Notes under the pieces: generated by a model | Databases searched by the model: none | Seen by the model: only the letters and a program-made list of their open reading frames with translations | Told to the model about the DNA's origin: nothing | Part shown: positions 43,220 to 56,037 of the stretch, piece after piece | How positions within the stretch are numbered: the stretch's first letter is position 1 | Layout of the letters: the number at the start of each line of letters is the position of its first letter | Translations under genes and position numbers: made by a program | DNA from: Rotaria socialis | Taxonomy: Eukaryota; Rotifera; Eurotatoria; Philodinida; Philodinidae | Direction of reading: 5' to 3' | Assembly: GCA_905331475.1 (NCBI GenBank) | Contig: CAJNYU010003295.1 | Location: 1 to 64,000 of the forward strand | Length of the DNA: 64,000 nt

Positions 43220-46200
43220 GTTATTTTATTCGACTGGCTTAAATATAATAATAATTCAAATGAAGTGAAATGCTTATATATGCATATATTGACGCTTCGC
43301 CGGTGAATCACTTCGTTAGCAAAGTAAAGTCAATGATGCATGAGACTCATTAAGAAAACGAGCATGACAGGTAATGAGTAATGAAAATGTGGGCTCATCA
43401 TTTGATGACTGGTGTCTTTTCTATCTTATTTTGATATTATTCAAGATGATCATAATAATAATATTATCATCATATATAAAATATGATTATTATTTTTACA
43501 TATTTTATTTCTTATTTAATCTCCTTGTTTATTCATAGAGATTTTCAAACAATTATAAAAAAATGATGAGGAAGCATCGAATAGAGATAAACACACGTCA
43601 AAATCATTTTTTTCTTCGGCAGCCTATACTAATTTCAAACTCGCGATTGTCGAAAGAAAACATGGCATAGTTACAATTTATCCAATAGTTTTATTATTGT
43701 TTTTCAGTCAGTTGCATGATTTTGTTTTACACTTTTCTTTTATTTATACATTCTTTTATTTGTTCTGCACGGTCAAGCATTGTTATTGAAGAATTTTAGA
43801 GCAAAAATAGAACAAAAGGGTCACATATTCATAAGGACGGGAAGCGTCACTGAAGTAAATATTGCAGTCACTCAGACAAAGAGTGGGTGCCTAACTTTGT
43901 CAACTGTAATAGGTCTGATAACATTACTCGTGCTTTTTCAATGACGCTAGATACACTCTGCATAGCTTGTTCTTTTTATCGCATTTTATTATAACCATAA
44001 TGCACGGTCCATAAAAACACACTCTAAGAACCGCGTACCTTTTATGTATTTATTTTAATTGGGCTCTCTTTTTATTTTTCTCCACTCGGAAAAAGTCACC
44101 TTTTAAAATAAATGAAAGCAAGAAACATCTATTCCGAAAAATTCTGATTTTTTCAACATAAAATTTGGTTTTTATTTATCGACCATAAAATCTTCAAATG
44201 TGTTCTGTGTTGTTTTCTATTAGTATGGGAGGCAAAAAAGAAATAGAAATGGAAAATAAAAATTTTACCGCATCGTATAGTCAACTGTGTCAAAAAGACG
44301 AACACTGTTTTCTTGTTTTTCTTTTTCTTTCTGTCGTTCTTTTTGCTTTGCCTTTCATAGCAAGGGCTTCTGCATTTTTGTTTTCCGACCAGGCCCGATA
44401 ATTTATCGTCGTTATTTTCTCTGTTAGCATATGTGAGTCACAGAGTCAGACAATTCAGTTAACATATAAATATCTCGAACTCACAGCTTTCTATGCTTAT
44501 CTTTGATGAAACAACAACAACAATAACAACGTTGTGAGTAGCTTTCTGAAAGATATGAAATTAGAACCAGGCTATGACGTTTACGATTTCATGATGAAAT
44601 GAAAGTAAAATATTTATTTCATGACAATTGATGTAGGTCTTTTTTTTTAGCGAAAATGGAACTAAAATACATCAAATGCGCACGCATATCAGAGACAAAT
44701 TAAACATAAGATAAAGTCATTTTTAGTTAGGAGTAGTATTACGTTTGTAGCAATACTTTCTTCCCCTATTGGTTTTCAGAAGTTTAGTTTATGATGACGC
44801 GTGCGAACACTTTTAGTTTTTAATGTATTGTTGTTCGAGACAAGAACGTTATTTTTCTTTTATCACATGAAATGAATTTTTATTAGAACTATTATAGGTT
44901 ACGCCTCACGATTAAAGAAGCCTTCTGAACAACAGAGTCGTCTCAACTGTGCAATTCATAATTAGGACTTCTTGTTCAGTAAGTTTACATGTCTAATAAC
45001 TCCTAAGATTTTTTTAAACACAAGCCTTGTGAGATGTCGCTGAGAAGCGAGTATTTATCTGAAATCCAATAGTCAGACAAAATACGAGCTCTTTTCTATT
45101 AAAACTCTCCGAATATACGACAACTCATTAGATCTATCGATGAGCTAAATTTCAAATCAGTATCATCTAGTTTGATTCTTCAATAGATATCTACAAGTCG
45201 ATCGAACATTGATAAGTTTAGTGCAGAGATCCTATTGGCGAGTCGTACTGATGTGTTTTTCTTAACTGCTGTAAATCTTTAATTTGAAACAAGAAAAAAC
45301 TGGTTTGAATTATATTTAATAAATTACACAGGATTATACTGTTTAGCGCAATGATATTGAATCCCAGAAACAAGAGAGATAGGCTGAAACCGATCAGAAA
45401 ACTGTGAGCAGAAGCTCCAGACGGAAAACGTGTCGGATAATTTACAGTTGTTCCCTAGTGAGAAAAAAAGGAAATGAGCTGGTAGCCACGGGAAAATGTA
45501 AACAATTACCGTTCCGGTACGCTGATTTTCGACGTTATCCACTATGATATCAGAACATGTCTATCGTGAAGCACATTTAAGAAATAGTTGTTTCAAATTT
45601 TACATCAATCGTACATATACGTAGCTATATGTAGCAAGTAAATTTATTCAGGAAAATCAACCAATGATGCCAGTAATGTTTTGAAGATCACTAGAAATAC
45701 CTTCGATTCCTAGTGAAGACTAATAATTTACATCTATAACCTTTCGTATTGTATATTCAGAACAGTTTATGTATTGTTCTGTCCTATTTCAGGTTGTTGA
45801 AACAATAAAAATCTTGAGTTTATTAATGCCCAACAAAATATATTGAGAACATATAATTAAACCTTCACTTTTTGTACTCGTTGCAGGCATCTCGTTTCGT
45901 TCTCTCATCAATCATGCATTCATACGTATACTATATGCATATACTTCCTTTCTTTGCCTGTCATAAATTGAGTTATGAACGAACATTTGCTCACTATTGC
46001 ATAATTCTTCTTCTAGTAAACGAAATCATATGTTTTGACCGTTGATAGTTGTTAGGTAGTAGCGCCATCTGCGATCATACCTATCTTTGCTATCATATCT
46101 ACCTATTGGTCAAGAGACGTAAGTGAAATTTTATTGGAAAAGAAGTTGAATAAAGCTAGAAAGTTAGTGATACAATACAGATTAACGATATTCATTTTTT

Positions 46201-46291
46201 GTTCGATTTTATTTTCAATTTAAATCCTTTTTTTTGTAGAATAATTAATTTGAAACCTAAATAGTATTAATTTCAAATTATTTTTATTCAA
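43220..46291. other. Long intergenic, no gene seen
   Basis: 3.1 kb without a supported gene. The right end is the upstream region of the NYN gene. It includes a conspicuous TAGCGCCATCTGC (46060-46072) and a T-run ending in TAG near 46239, a likely trans-splice acceptor. Confidence 0.5.
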
Positions 46292-47635
46292 ATGGCTAAG
46301 GCTGCAGTTATAAATCCTCGAGGAGATTTAAAAGTCTTCACAGATTGTATGTATTTTATCAATGGCAATTGTAAATCAAATGATAAATGTCGTTATCGCC
46401 ACTGTGAAGCAGCTGCGAAGCAAACAAATAATTGTTTTAGATGGCCAAAACTATGTCGTGATGCTAAATGTCCCTACCGACATCCTGCAACACCAAAACA
46501 AGGTGACCAGAAAAAAAAGACCGTACCCGAACCTCCGATTGTTCAGCAAAATCTACAACAACCTGTACCTACACCAGCACGAAGAGACGGTTTGATAAGC
46601 TTCTTCTGGGATATCGAAAATGTTCCTATACCAAAAGGTCAAAAACCTTTCGACATTGTTCAACGTATTCGCGACAAATTAGTCGTTCAATCTGGCTTAC
46701 GAGAATATAGTTTTTCATGCTATTGTAATAGTACAACAATATCTCAAGAGAATCAGTTGAGCTTATTTCATGCGAACGTTCGTATTGTTCATATACCTGA
46801 TCGAAAACCCGGTGCAGTGGATCGTCAAATAATGCTTGAACTAGATCGTTTTGAACGGGCTCATCAACCTCCGGCAACCATCGTTCTTATATCTGGTGAT
46901 ATTGATTTCGTTGGTAAACTAAGTGATCTTCGTCATCAAGCTGGATTTCATGTTATAGTTATTCATAATAAACCAGCTAAAACAGAATTAAAAGCAACAG
47001 TAAATTCTCATTATCCATGGGAAACATTTACAAAATCAGTCAATGAGACAGACAGTCGTTCAGAATTATTATCCGAGGGATTCGGACGCCGAACACCATT
47101 ATCATATAGAACAAACAATCAAGCTGCCACAAATCATCAACGCAAAACTGATCCATCACCAATGCGTTCAACTCCACCACCGAAAGCAGCTCGGCCAGCT
47201 GCTACAGGAAAAAAGCGAATGTACGAATGTCCTAAATGCTCAAGTGAATTTGAATCTGTTCAAGCTTTACGACAGCATCAAGATGCTAAAGATCATTTAT
47301 TTGATTGTCCACAATGTGATGAAACTTTTGTCACACTTGACGGACTATCGCAACATCAGAAAGCCAAAGGTCATGAAGAAGTAGAATACATTTGTGAACA
47401 GTGTAGTCGTCGATTTGCTAAAATTGACAGTTTAAAGCAACATCAACAAGCTACTAATCATAATGCAGTTACAAATGAAGTACCATTTATGGCTGGGCAT
47501 ATGTTTCCACCGGCAAGTCCTAATAATAAACAAGTTAAAAATGATATTATTCAAGATGCAGCAATGATTGTTATACAAAGAGGCATTGATGCTCTTGTTG
47601 AATATTATCCAAAAATTTTCCCATCAAATAAATAA
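46292..47635 (+). CDS. CCCH + NYN + C2H2 zinc-finger protein, MARF1-like putative RNase
   Basis: A single uninterrupted frame of 447 residues. Two CCCH fingers open it (C-X7-C-X5-C-X3-H from about residue 19; C-X6-C-X4-C-X3-H from about residue 49). A NYN domain follows at about 104-245, with FFWDIENVP, DRQIMLELDRF and VLISGDIDFVGKLSDL. The acidic residues of this PIN-like nuclease fold are present, so RNA cleavage is plausible. After a Pro/Ala-rich linker come three C2H2-type fingers (YECPKCSSEF, FDCPQCDETF, YICEQCSRRF), each with a QH..AK-type second half. NYN domains of this kind occur in meiosis regulator MARF1, but MARF1 has LOTUS/OST-HTH repeats, which are absent here, so orthology is not claimed. 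It lacks introns, unlike almost every gene in the window, which fits a retrocopy origin. Confidence 0.86.
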   Translation: MAKAAVINPRGDLKVFTDCMYFINGNCKSNDKCRYRHCEAAAKQTNNCFRWPKLCRDAKCPYRHPATPKQGDQKKKTVPEPPIVQQNLQQPVPTPARRDGLISFFWDIENVPIPKGQKPFDIVQRIRDKLVVQSGLREYSFSCYCNSTTISQENQLSLFHANVRIVHIPDRKPGAVDRQIMLELDRFERAHQPPATIVLISGDIDFVGKLSDLRHQAGFHVIVIHNKPAKTELKATVNSHYPWETFTKSVNETDSRSELLSEGFGRRTPLSYRTNNQAATNHQRKTDPSPMRSTPPPKAARPAATGKKRMYECPKCSSEFESVQALRQHQDAKDHLFDCPQCDETFVTLDGLSQHQKAKGHEEVEYICEQCSRRFAKIDSLKQHQQATNHNAVTNEVPFMAGHMFPPASPNNKQVKNDIIQDAAMIVIQRGIDALVEYYPKIFPSNK

Positions 47636-48167
47636 ATATATAACTTTTCATAAAATCATTCTTTTACACCTGTTCATTCAAAAACCATGAATCCCGAAAA
47701 TTAAAAAATTTCAAATTTGGATAAATAGCATCCTAGTTTGAAATTTTTGTTTTTGAATGAACAATCAACTGCACCCATGCCATTCTATACATGAACATGG
47801 AGTAGAAGAATGATAGAAGAAAATATTTGATGCTAATAATCAATGTTCAAATAGAAGAAAAAAAAACTACTATTTGAATGTTTGATTATTTCATTTTAAT
47901 TGTTCTACATGATAATGTAAAACAGCTAAAATATATATGTAAATATTTTGCGATTGTTTGTTGGTCGTATATCTTGTTTTTTCTAAATATATGTGCACTG
48001 TTATATCAAAATTAAATCTTTCGAATGATAATGTGTTATTGACACATATTTTTAGCTAACATCGATTGATTCAATTTCGTTATACACATATATATATAAT
48101 TTGAAACTTTATGTAGTCGCGCTTTTGATAAACTTAAATAAATATTCAATAGCAATTGTCATTTCTA
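47636..48167. other. Intergenic, no gene seen
   Basis: NYN gene 3' UTR, with AATAAATAAATA overlapping the stop, and AT-rich sequence up to the first foldback arm. Confidence 0.5.
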
Positions 48168-48655
48168 TTCTAACAAGGGAACATTCTCAAGTGATTCGCA
48201 CCATTTCGATTCATCTTTTGCTGGCTTGCAGGGCCGGTCATATATATGAAATACCTGAAAGGGTTCGTGCCATTGCGGGTCGGTATCAAAGTTATGAGCG
48301 GAAAACGTGCTACAATAGATGGTGCCACCTTCTATGTGCTATTTTTTTCTTCTTTGCATATCTCAACTAGGGGATGATTTTCCCCATAGATATTTATAAA
48401 ACGAACATTCCTCGACTTGCTCAAACCAAAAAAGTTTCGAGAAGTATGTTGGAGCTACCTGATCGAAAGAGCGAAACATTAATGAATAGATAGTAGCACC
48501 ATCTATCAGAGCAGTTGTTTCACTCATAACTTTGGAACCGAGCAGCAGTGGCACGAACCCTTTCACATATGTCATGTATATGATGAGCTCTACAAACCAG
48601 CAAAAGATGAGTCGAAATGGTGCGAATCACTTGAGAACGTTCCCTCGTAAGAATA
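48168..48655. repeat. Foldback repeat 1 (inverted arms of about 160 bp)
   Basis: The left arm (about 48168-48330) and right arm (about 48490-48655) are diverged reverse complements at roughly 80% identity by eye, around a ~160-bp loop. Markers are 'ctcaagtgattcgcaccatttcga' on the left and its complement near 48614-48637. Each arm read in its own direction encodes a similar peptide (SQVIRTIS.HLLL.CRA), so the repeat may descend from coding DNA. No transposase is seen. Confidence 0.75.
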
Positions 48656-48904
48656 TACTCACTATGCATTACTGCATGGCGTGGATAATAATAAAAAATG
48701 ATTTTGGCACGATAGTTATTGCTGTTAAAATTTTGGATGATCTCCACCATCGAGTAAACACGATAGCTTTTGTGATTATTCATCTTGGAATTCTTCTAGG
48801 AGTTATATTCTGTCTAATTCTTATATTTTTCTGATTGACATAGTCTCTTTTATGAATTGAGCCTTGCTGCCGACGCATGAATGAGTACTTTTAGAACAGA
48901 AGTC

Positions 48905-49300
48905 AGAGAAAGAGGAAAAAGGCGGATTTTGAAAATCCCATAAATTGAAAAGCATTTTCCCCTCTGTGAATGAAGTAATTTCAACCTGAAATTCTTCCCA
49001 TATATAGGTTTCATGGTCCATAAAAGATCCTAAACGTTTCAACTCGAACCAATGTTTCCTTCTTAAAATATTGAATTTTCCAAAAAAACTGGATTTTCTG
49101 ACCGTGCCGTGAAATGAGTATTTCTTGCGCATTCGTTATTTTGAGAAGGAAAGATCTGTTTGCGCTAAAAATTGTAGAATATTTTAAGGATCATGACACT
49201 TACATATGGGAAAAAATTCAGATGGAAATTCCATCATTCACGTTTTGGATTTTTGGATTTTCAAAATCCCAAATTCGCCTTTTCTCCCTTGAATCAGAGT
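48905..49300. repeat. Foldback repeat 2 (inverted arms of about 170 bp)
   Basis: The left arm (about 48905-49073) and right arm (about 49137-49300) are diverged inverted copies with a ~60-bp centre. Read outwards-in, both arms encode related peptides (ILRRK..F.LK, then DH.TYIWE..Q.EI.SF). It lies 250 bp from foldback 1 but is a different sequence. Confidence 0.7.
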
Positions 49301-50260
49301 TTTTTCTATGCAATATCCTTCGAAAGCTTCTTTACTACAGACTTCATAGATAATAAAAAATCTGATGCAATTCGTATTACATCTTCTAAATCAAGATTGC
49401 TTATTGAGAAACGTTTTAAATTGAATTTAGCTAGTGTCTGTCAACCTCAATGAGATTTGTTCCTCTATAAATTTAATTATTAAGTAGAATAAATTTGTGA
49501 ACCACCTGATCTCAAACACGTGCGGTATATCTATCGTCAACTAGCCATTGTCGACAGTTGTTTGTTTTGTCAGATCGTCTCTATGAAACTCAAACCTTTT
49601 CATAATCGATACACAGTTTCTATATAGCTGTGAGAACTTGTCTATTAGCTTAGAAGAAATTCTCCATACATTTCATCGTGACCTTAGCGCGTAAGACTAA
49701 TACAAGTATCCTTGGTTATTAGTTTCTCGTCTACATATTCGGAAGAATGTATTTACTGATGTTTTATCCAATCAATCGTAGTTAATTTAGATCAACAATA
49801 TAGTAAATCCTATCGACGACGGTTAACAAACAATTTACGATTAGTGTAACCTTCGAGACAATTTAATCTGTATTGTTTCGCTCGTTCATATCGTGGTATA
49901 GAAAACTGGAGAATCTAATGAAATATTTTTATCTAAAAATTATTTATTTTCGCGAAAAAAAAGAAGGAAACAAAGAAGCGCATTACATATAAAAGAAATC
50001 ACGTTAGAAACCGTGAATACTTAAGATTATTGGTTTGATTATGCAACTGTTGCCGTATGTTGGTATCATCATGAACGTTTCGAAATTGTCATGTTTGATC
50101 GATAGTGAAAGTAAAGATTCTCTGAGCGTTTACAGAAGAAACAAAAGAGACGACGTTTTGTTAGAACGAAATATGCATGCTTGTGACTAGATACAAAAAT
50201 AAGTTCAGAATAATAAGATTGTTATTAATCGAAGGAATACATCAGGGCGATATTGTTAAT
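49301..50260. other. Intergenic, no gene seen
   Basis: AT-rich; the right end holds the 3' UTR of the minus-strand transporter gene. Confidence 0.5.
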
Positions 50261-53200
50261 TTATGTTTTTAATATTCGATTTTGTTCATCTGATAAGCAA
50301 ATGACATTAGTTGAACTTGTATCGAATCGATGTGTACTATGTGTTGATGGACGATTTTGTGAATCAATATTTGTTGTTAAGCTATTCGATAAGCGCTTTG
50401 TTAATGAGTCATATTTTGAATTTTTACTAAATGAACGTTCGTCTTGTTCGTCATCTTGTTGAACAAGTGTAACATAACAGTTTTTCGATGATAATTGTAA
50501 TGCTGATTCATCGTTATCATCTTCAATAGGCGAACCATCGTTTAAATTATTATTTGCATCTTTCAGTTCATTTGGCGCAATCTTTTGTGATAATGGACGT
50601 AAACGTTTAAGAACAATAAATAATGAAATCAGAGTGAATACAGTCAATCCAAGCATTGTTGTCATCATAATATGAAGACGAGTTAACAGTGTTGATGCAA
50701 ATATCGGACCAACTAAGAATAAAACAAAAATAAATGTACAATTTTTTCTGTCAGACCCTAAGCAATTTAATCATACAAGACGGTATACATAGGTCTTAGC
50801 TACCCTCTACATGGCTTTCAAGATTCGACCTTGAGAGATATTTTTAAAAGCATGATTTTTATCTCCTGCGTGAACATGATCAGAAATGTCAACCCCATAA
50901 TATAGTTTTTGATTTCGAATTTCAAGCAATGCCGAATAAAAAATCGTTTCAGCTGGTCAAAAACTACTGAAGTGAAATTCCGATTACAAATTGAAAAAGT
51001 ATTAACTAGACCATTATTAAAATTATAAGAATATAAGCTATGATTTAATTGGTACCACAGATTTTGTTAAAATAGCTTTTACTGATTATTAAAGAATGAT
51101 CTCGTTCCTGGTGACAATTCGCTTCATTACGTAATCGATATTGGTGATGCCCTATGAGTGACAACGAATCTTTTATCGTATTGGCGAAGCCTCATAGACC
51201 TTCACAACTAAGTGCTGAAACCCGATGAAAATAGGAATTATCAGCATGATTTATACAAGTAGTAAAAGTCCATCGGCAATCATTCAGTTATCGAGATATT
51301 TATTATAATTTTTTTCCTCGAAATCATCACTTTTCTGTGAATGTCAGACTTTTCAATGCTGCCCTATAGCAACGTCTCGATGATACTTGTTTTTTTATAA
51401 ATTTGAGCATGCTCGGATTAATCATCTCAGAGTAGAGACAGTTATATCGTTAAAAGTAAACTAGTTTGATTCACGTTTTGCTACAAATAATATTTAATGT
51501 TTTAACATTCCAAATTCTAACCAAGCAAGAATAGTGGAACGTGATAAAGATAAATTTACTGAAAATGCCATAAGGTAGGCTGATTGCAATGTACATAAAT
51601 ATTTCTATAAACTGCGTTTAGTCTATTGGTCATCATGTTTAACAAGGTTTTCTTGCTGAATATGTCTACTTTTGTTATTAACAGCTTAATTTTTTTCTAG
51701 ATAAAAACCTGTTTGCCTTGGAGATCAAAGAGATTATTCATTATCTTGTACTTACTTATAGTTCCAATGCCCATAATCAGACGTTGAATACCTTGAGAGA
51801 ATCCTTGCAGCTCTTTCTTAGTTAATTTGGTAAACAAGGATACACTAGTAGCTGCTAGAAATGGTAAACCGAGTAAATCAAGAAAGACAAAAATAATAAA
51901 CATTGTGAATAAACGCATATCAACAACGCCAGCGTTTGATTTTCCAGACCAACCCCATGAATAAGATGCCCAAGTGAAAAATGTTCCTATAGTGCAAGCA
52001 AGTGTTAATGACATAAAACCAAAGGCAAGTAAAAATCTATCTTCAAATCTTTTTGAAAGTACGAATACAAGCGATAGATAAACGAAAATGATTTCTAGAC
52101 CAGCGCATGCAAATAATATAGATGTGTGAAATGTATTCCAACTAAAATGTTTCTCTGTAAATGCAGCTACGATTGTTTCTAATGCCGTTTGATTGAAGTA
52201 GGCAATAAATGTAGCACAAAATAAAACAAACATTTCAACACGCATGTATTGATCAACATAAATTTTCGGTGATAGTTTTTGCTCTTCTTGTCGCATTGGC
52301 TGATCCGATCGGGTATATTTATGTTTAGGAGAATCATCCGATGCTGATGGTCCTGTTGTTGTTGATGGCGTCCGATCATAGAAGCAAAACCAACAAGCAA
52401 TATGAAGTGTTACCCATATACAAGCCATTAAAAATCCTGGACCATTGTAATGATTTACATGAACTGAACCTAATAGATATATTCAATTCATATTGAAGAC
52501 AATCAGATTAAACGAACATCAAACAAACAAAAAAAGCAACGCACCTATATGAAAGTTCATCTTGCTAACAAGAAGTGTAAAACATGGACCAATCAGTAGA
52601 CCTAAAAATATACATTAATATATGAAAAATTTACAGGAAAATAAAACATTTATAAAAGCTGACGCACATCATTTCACATGTGAAAGATGAAATAGTTTTT
52701 TTCTTTTATAATTGATGACTGTCTAGACTCCCTTAAGATACATATTTTATTAACATCTCAAACTATAATGAAGTGAGACGAGGAAAAAATAATGTTTCTC
52801 ACCAAGTTGTCGACATCCCAATATAATCGAAATAGCTTTCGTGCGATCTTTTTCTGTTGTACGATGAGCTACATCCGCAAGAATCTATTTATGAATGTAT
52901 GAAATATTCATTTTTTAATTATTATTATTATTGACAAAAAAATTGCAATCGTACTTACTGGTGGTACTGCGCCTAGGCCAACCCCAGAAACTAATCTTCC
53001 CAATAGAACAATATGAATATTATTTGTAAGAAAATATAGAATATTTCCAGCTATTTCAAATATACTTGATACAAGTATAAGAACTTTAACTTTTCCAGTT
53101 ATATCAGAAATTTTCCCCATAATAACTCCAGCTATGGCACCAGATATACTATAGAACGAAAGGATTAAACCAACATAAATATTCGCATTCGTCATTGTTT

Positions 53201-53567
53201 TAACATAATCAAATGCAGTTGGTAAAATCACGGCATATTCAACACCGGTCATAAAACCAAATAGACATATTGTACAAAATGTTAACATCACATGTCGATG
53301 GCCATGAGTCCAACGAAAAAAGTCTGCTGAATGTGTTATGGATTCTGTGGGCTCTTTTGCATCTTCGTCATCTTCAGTAACATTGGGAAGATGTAGGGAT
53401 CCATTTTTTGCACCATTTATTGACGGTGAAATAATATGATGATCGATATTTGGAAATTTACTTCTATGTTGATCTTCAATAAGTACTTGTTCACATGATG
53501 ATAAGACATCGGATTCGTTTTGATTCAACGATGATCGATGATGTGAACCAGCCGAAGATTCATGCAT
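50261..53567 (-). CDS. Major facilitator transporter, MFSD8/CLN7-like
   Basis: Five exons join in frame (53567-52959, 52884-52803, 52601-52545, 52469-51756, 50712-50261) into 637 residues. An acidic, disordered N-terminus (~100 residues) precedes paired membrane bundles. The first bundle has GFMTGVEYAVILPTAFDYVK, then GKISDITGKVKVLI, the position of the cytoplasmic MFS loop motif, and GRLVSGVGLGAVPP. The second half has ETIVAAFTEKHFSWN and GFSQGIQRLIMGIGTI. The order of motifs matches the lysosomal MFSD8/CLN7 group (a chloride channel or transporter linked to neuronal ceroid lipofuscinosis); other SPX-type or bacterial-like MFS proteins are less likely. The C-terminal ~120 residues form a Ser/Asp/Asn-rich cytosolic tail, longer than in vertebrate MFSD8. 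Intron 4 is ~1 kb, the others are tiny. ATG 53567 follows an acceptor (…CATTTAG), consistent with trans-splicing. Confidence 0.8.
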
Positions 53568-55201
53568 TTCTTCGTTAGCTTCTATATCTAAATGACATAT
53601 ATATTCGTACCATGAAATTATATTTTTTATGGAAAACAAAAATTAATCGGTTAAGTATGACCATAAGATATTCATACTCAAAAAACAAAAACAATAAACC
53701 ACAACTCATTTGACTGGTTGAACTGCTTGCCTTTTTTCTCACGGATCACTATATCTATTCTTTACTGTTAGAACGAATGGCACCGTAATATTACAAGTAA
53801 TCAAAGATGAAAATAGAGATAAAAAGCATAAGTATAATGTGAAGAGCTAAGTCGAGCGACGCGTAAACCAGCATAAACAAGAACAGCTTTTTTTTCTTCT
53901 TTTTCTTTCGCTCGATGCGTCGTTTGCCGTTCGCTACGTAAGAAAAGGAGAACTGTGTACATGATAAAGCACATGAATTTGTCGGACGGAGATTCTTTTT
54001 TTTTCTCTCTTCTGTATATAGAGATTTTTATTGAGAGGAAGAAGCAATGTGTGTGAGTTCAAAATTGGATAGATATATATGTAACTATTTGAATTTCATT
54101 AGAAAACGAAAACATCGGCAACAAAAAAAGTAGAATATGATTGAGATAGGGATTAATTTTAGTTATAGATGGAGAAAGAGAGAGAGAGAGTAAAAAAAAT
54201 AAAGCCCTTCAGTTTGCTTTTACGTAAATAAAAAATTTTGTATGGGTGTTGCATCGAACAAAACAACATCCATCAATTTTGTTTTGCGAATAAAATTTAT
54301 GACCATCGAAAAAAATCACAATAATAAAAAAATACGAGCCAGTTTAAATCTTCTAGACAATAGTACGAAATAAAATCTGTATGCTCTGTACTTTTTTGTT
54401 TTTTATAATGAAAATATAAATAAACTACTAACCAAATTTTTGGACCATTTATCGAATAAATAGTGAACTTGTCTCTACATAAATAAAACAAATATAAAAA
54501 TATAATGTTCTTCCTAGTCGTCGATGCGTTCTTTTGTTTCGACTCACCTGACCGCTTTTGCGATTGTTTTTTAGTTATACATATACTTGTTTTGTCACTA
54601 ATCGCGTACATTTATTATTTCAACATTGTCCGTAAGTGCCTATGCAATGTTTGTATTTAATTTCGTATAGTAATTCCAATTCATTTTCGATCGTCCTTGC
54701 ATTAGAAATCAAGATAAATAAGTTATTCAAAAATTAAATGAAATAGAACTAATGAAATGCTTCAGATTGTTACATAAAATCTAAAAAGAAATGAGAAAAA
54801 ATGGACATTCTCGTTGCATCTATTTTTCGTAGCCAATCCATAGGACACGATTTATATCGTAAATAGCTAAATTTTTCTTGTTCAAATGAGAATTATAATA
54901 ATGATAATAAGACGATAATAGAGAAGCAAATGAAGAGAGGAAAAAAAAGTTTAACATGACAAAAAAAACCTTTTTTTGTTGTTTTTAGTAAATCGCTTAG
55001 CTGTTCAAAATCGTGAGAACGAAACAGAAATGTTAATGGACCTTGTAAGAACCAAGTGAAGAAAAAATTGAACTATACAATAAATACGAAAAATGACGAC
55101 TCATAACAATAGTGTATAGTGCCAAAAGCAAAGCAAAGAAAAGAATCATCGGTCACAAAAATTAATCACCATCTTGAATAGAAAGAATAGAATTCAACTG
55201 C
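53568..55201. other. Intergenic, no gene seen
   Basis: AT-rich with a GA microsatellite near 54175-54200. Contains the upstream region of the MFSD8-like gene and the 3' UTR of the p24 gene, both on the minus strand. A lysine-rich frame at 54297-54611 (-) has no support. Confidence 0.5.
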
Positions 55202-56037
55202 TCATCTTGACCATGACGCACTAGACGATGTTCTTCTATCGGTAAAAAACGAACGAAGTAATAAAACAGTACCAATGGCAACAATTATTATCAAAACAAA
55301 TTGCCCTATTGACCAAAGTTGTACACGCTCTTGTAGATCTTCCGCTCTTGCACGACCAGTTGCTTCGCGTAAACGATGATGTGTTTGATAATCAATGCAC
55401 GATTCAAGATTTCGATGAATATTACCAACTTTTGATTCAATCTTGAAAGAATAGAAATTTATTTTTCGAATCAAAGCTATTCTATTTTCTTTTTTAGCCT
55501 ACCATTGTTAATGCACCTTCCGCAACACGTGGATTCGGACCAGTAATTTCATGTTCAGGATCGCCATCAACTCTCCAATCTAGATGAATAACAAATAAAA
55601 TAGAATCATAGTTTTTCTTTTCTATACAAACCTATATAGATCACTTTATGAGTAAATGTTGAAAATTCATTACTGAAACAAAACTCATAAACGCCATCTT
55701 CTTCAGCAGTTTTTTCTATTTGATCATATTGTTTTTTTGTAACTTGATATAAAATTTTGCCCGACGGACTTTTTAATTCGAGATCAACATCATAGTTTCC
55801 ACCAGTAACAACCTAGTTAATTATTTGTTAAGAAAGAAAAAACATGTTTTAATTGAAAATATTTATAACAGAAAAACTTACCTGGAATTCTAATATAAAT
55901 TTTGAGCCAACTTTTATTTTTTCATTAAAACATTCTTTTGCGTTATCGGGCAATTCAAATGTCAGTTCATTTGAATGAATATAAGTCAGAAGGAAGGCTA
56001 TCAATATGAATAAAACACGTAACGTTGGAGCTAGCAT
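55202..56037 (-). CDS. p24/TMED family cargo receptor (gamma type, TMED7/3-like)
   Basis: p24 proteins cycle between ER and Golgi in COPI/COPII vesicles and help sort GPI-anchored and other cargo. Four exons (56037-55882, 55812-55632, 55579-55503, 55441-55202) give 217 residues, the usual size. Residues 1-22 are a signal peptide ([15 protein letters not shown]). The GOLD domain begins [14 protein letters not shown] and includes [15 protein letters not shown] and [16 protein letters not shown] coiled coil ([20 protein letters not shown]) leads to one membrane helix ([15 protein letters not shown]) and a short tail beginning RSFFTDRR, with the FF pair needed for COPII binding. [10 protein letters not shown] and [11 protein letters not shown] place it in the gamma subfamily. 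The AG at 56042-56041 sits three bases before ATG, too close for a normal 5' UTR, so trans-splicing is likely. It is head-to-head with TTC8. Confidence 0.94.

Noticed and set aside
46626..46877. Minus-strand frame within the NYN gene
   Set aside because: Shadow of the NYN-coding strand, which has clear domain motifs.
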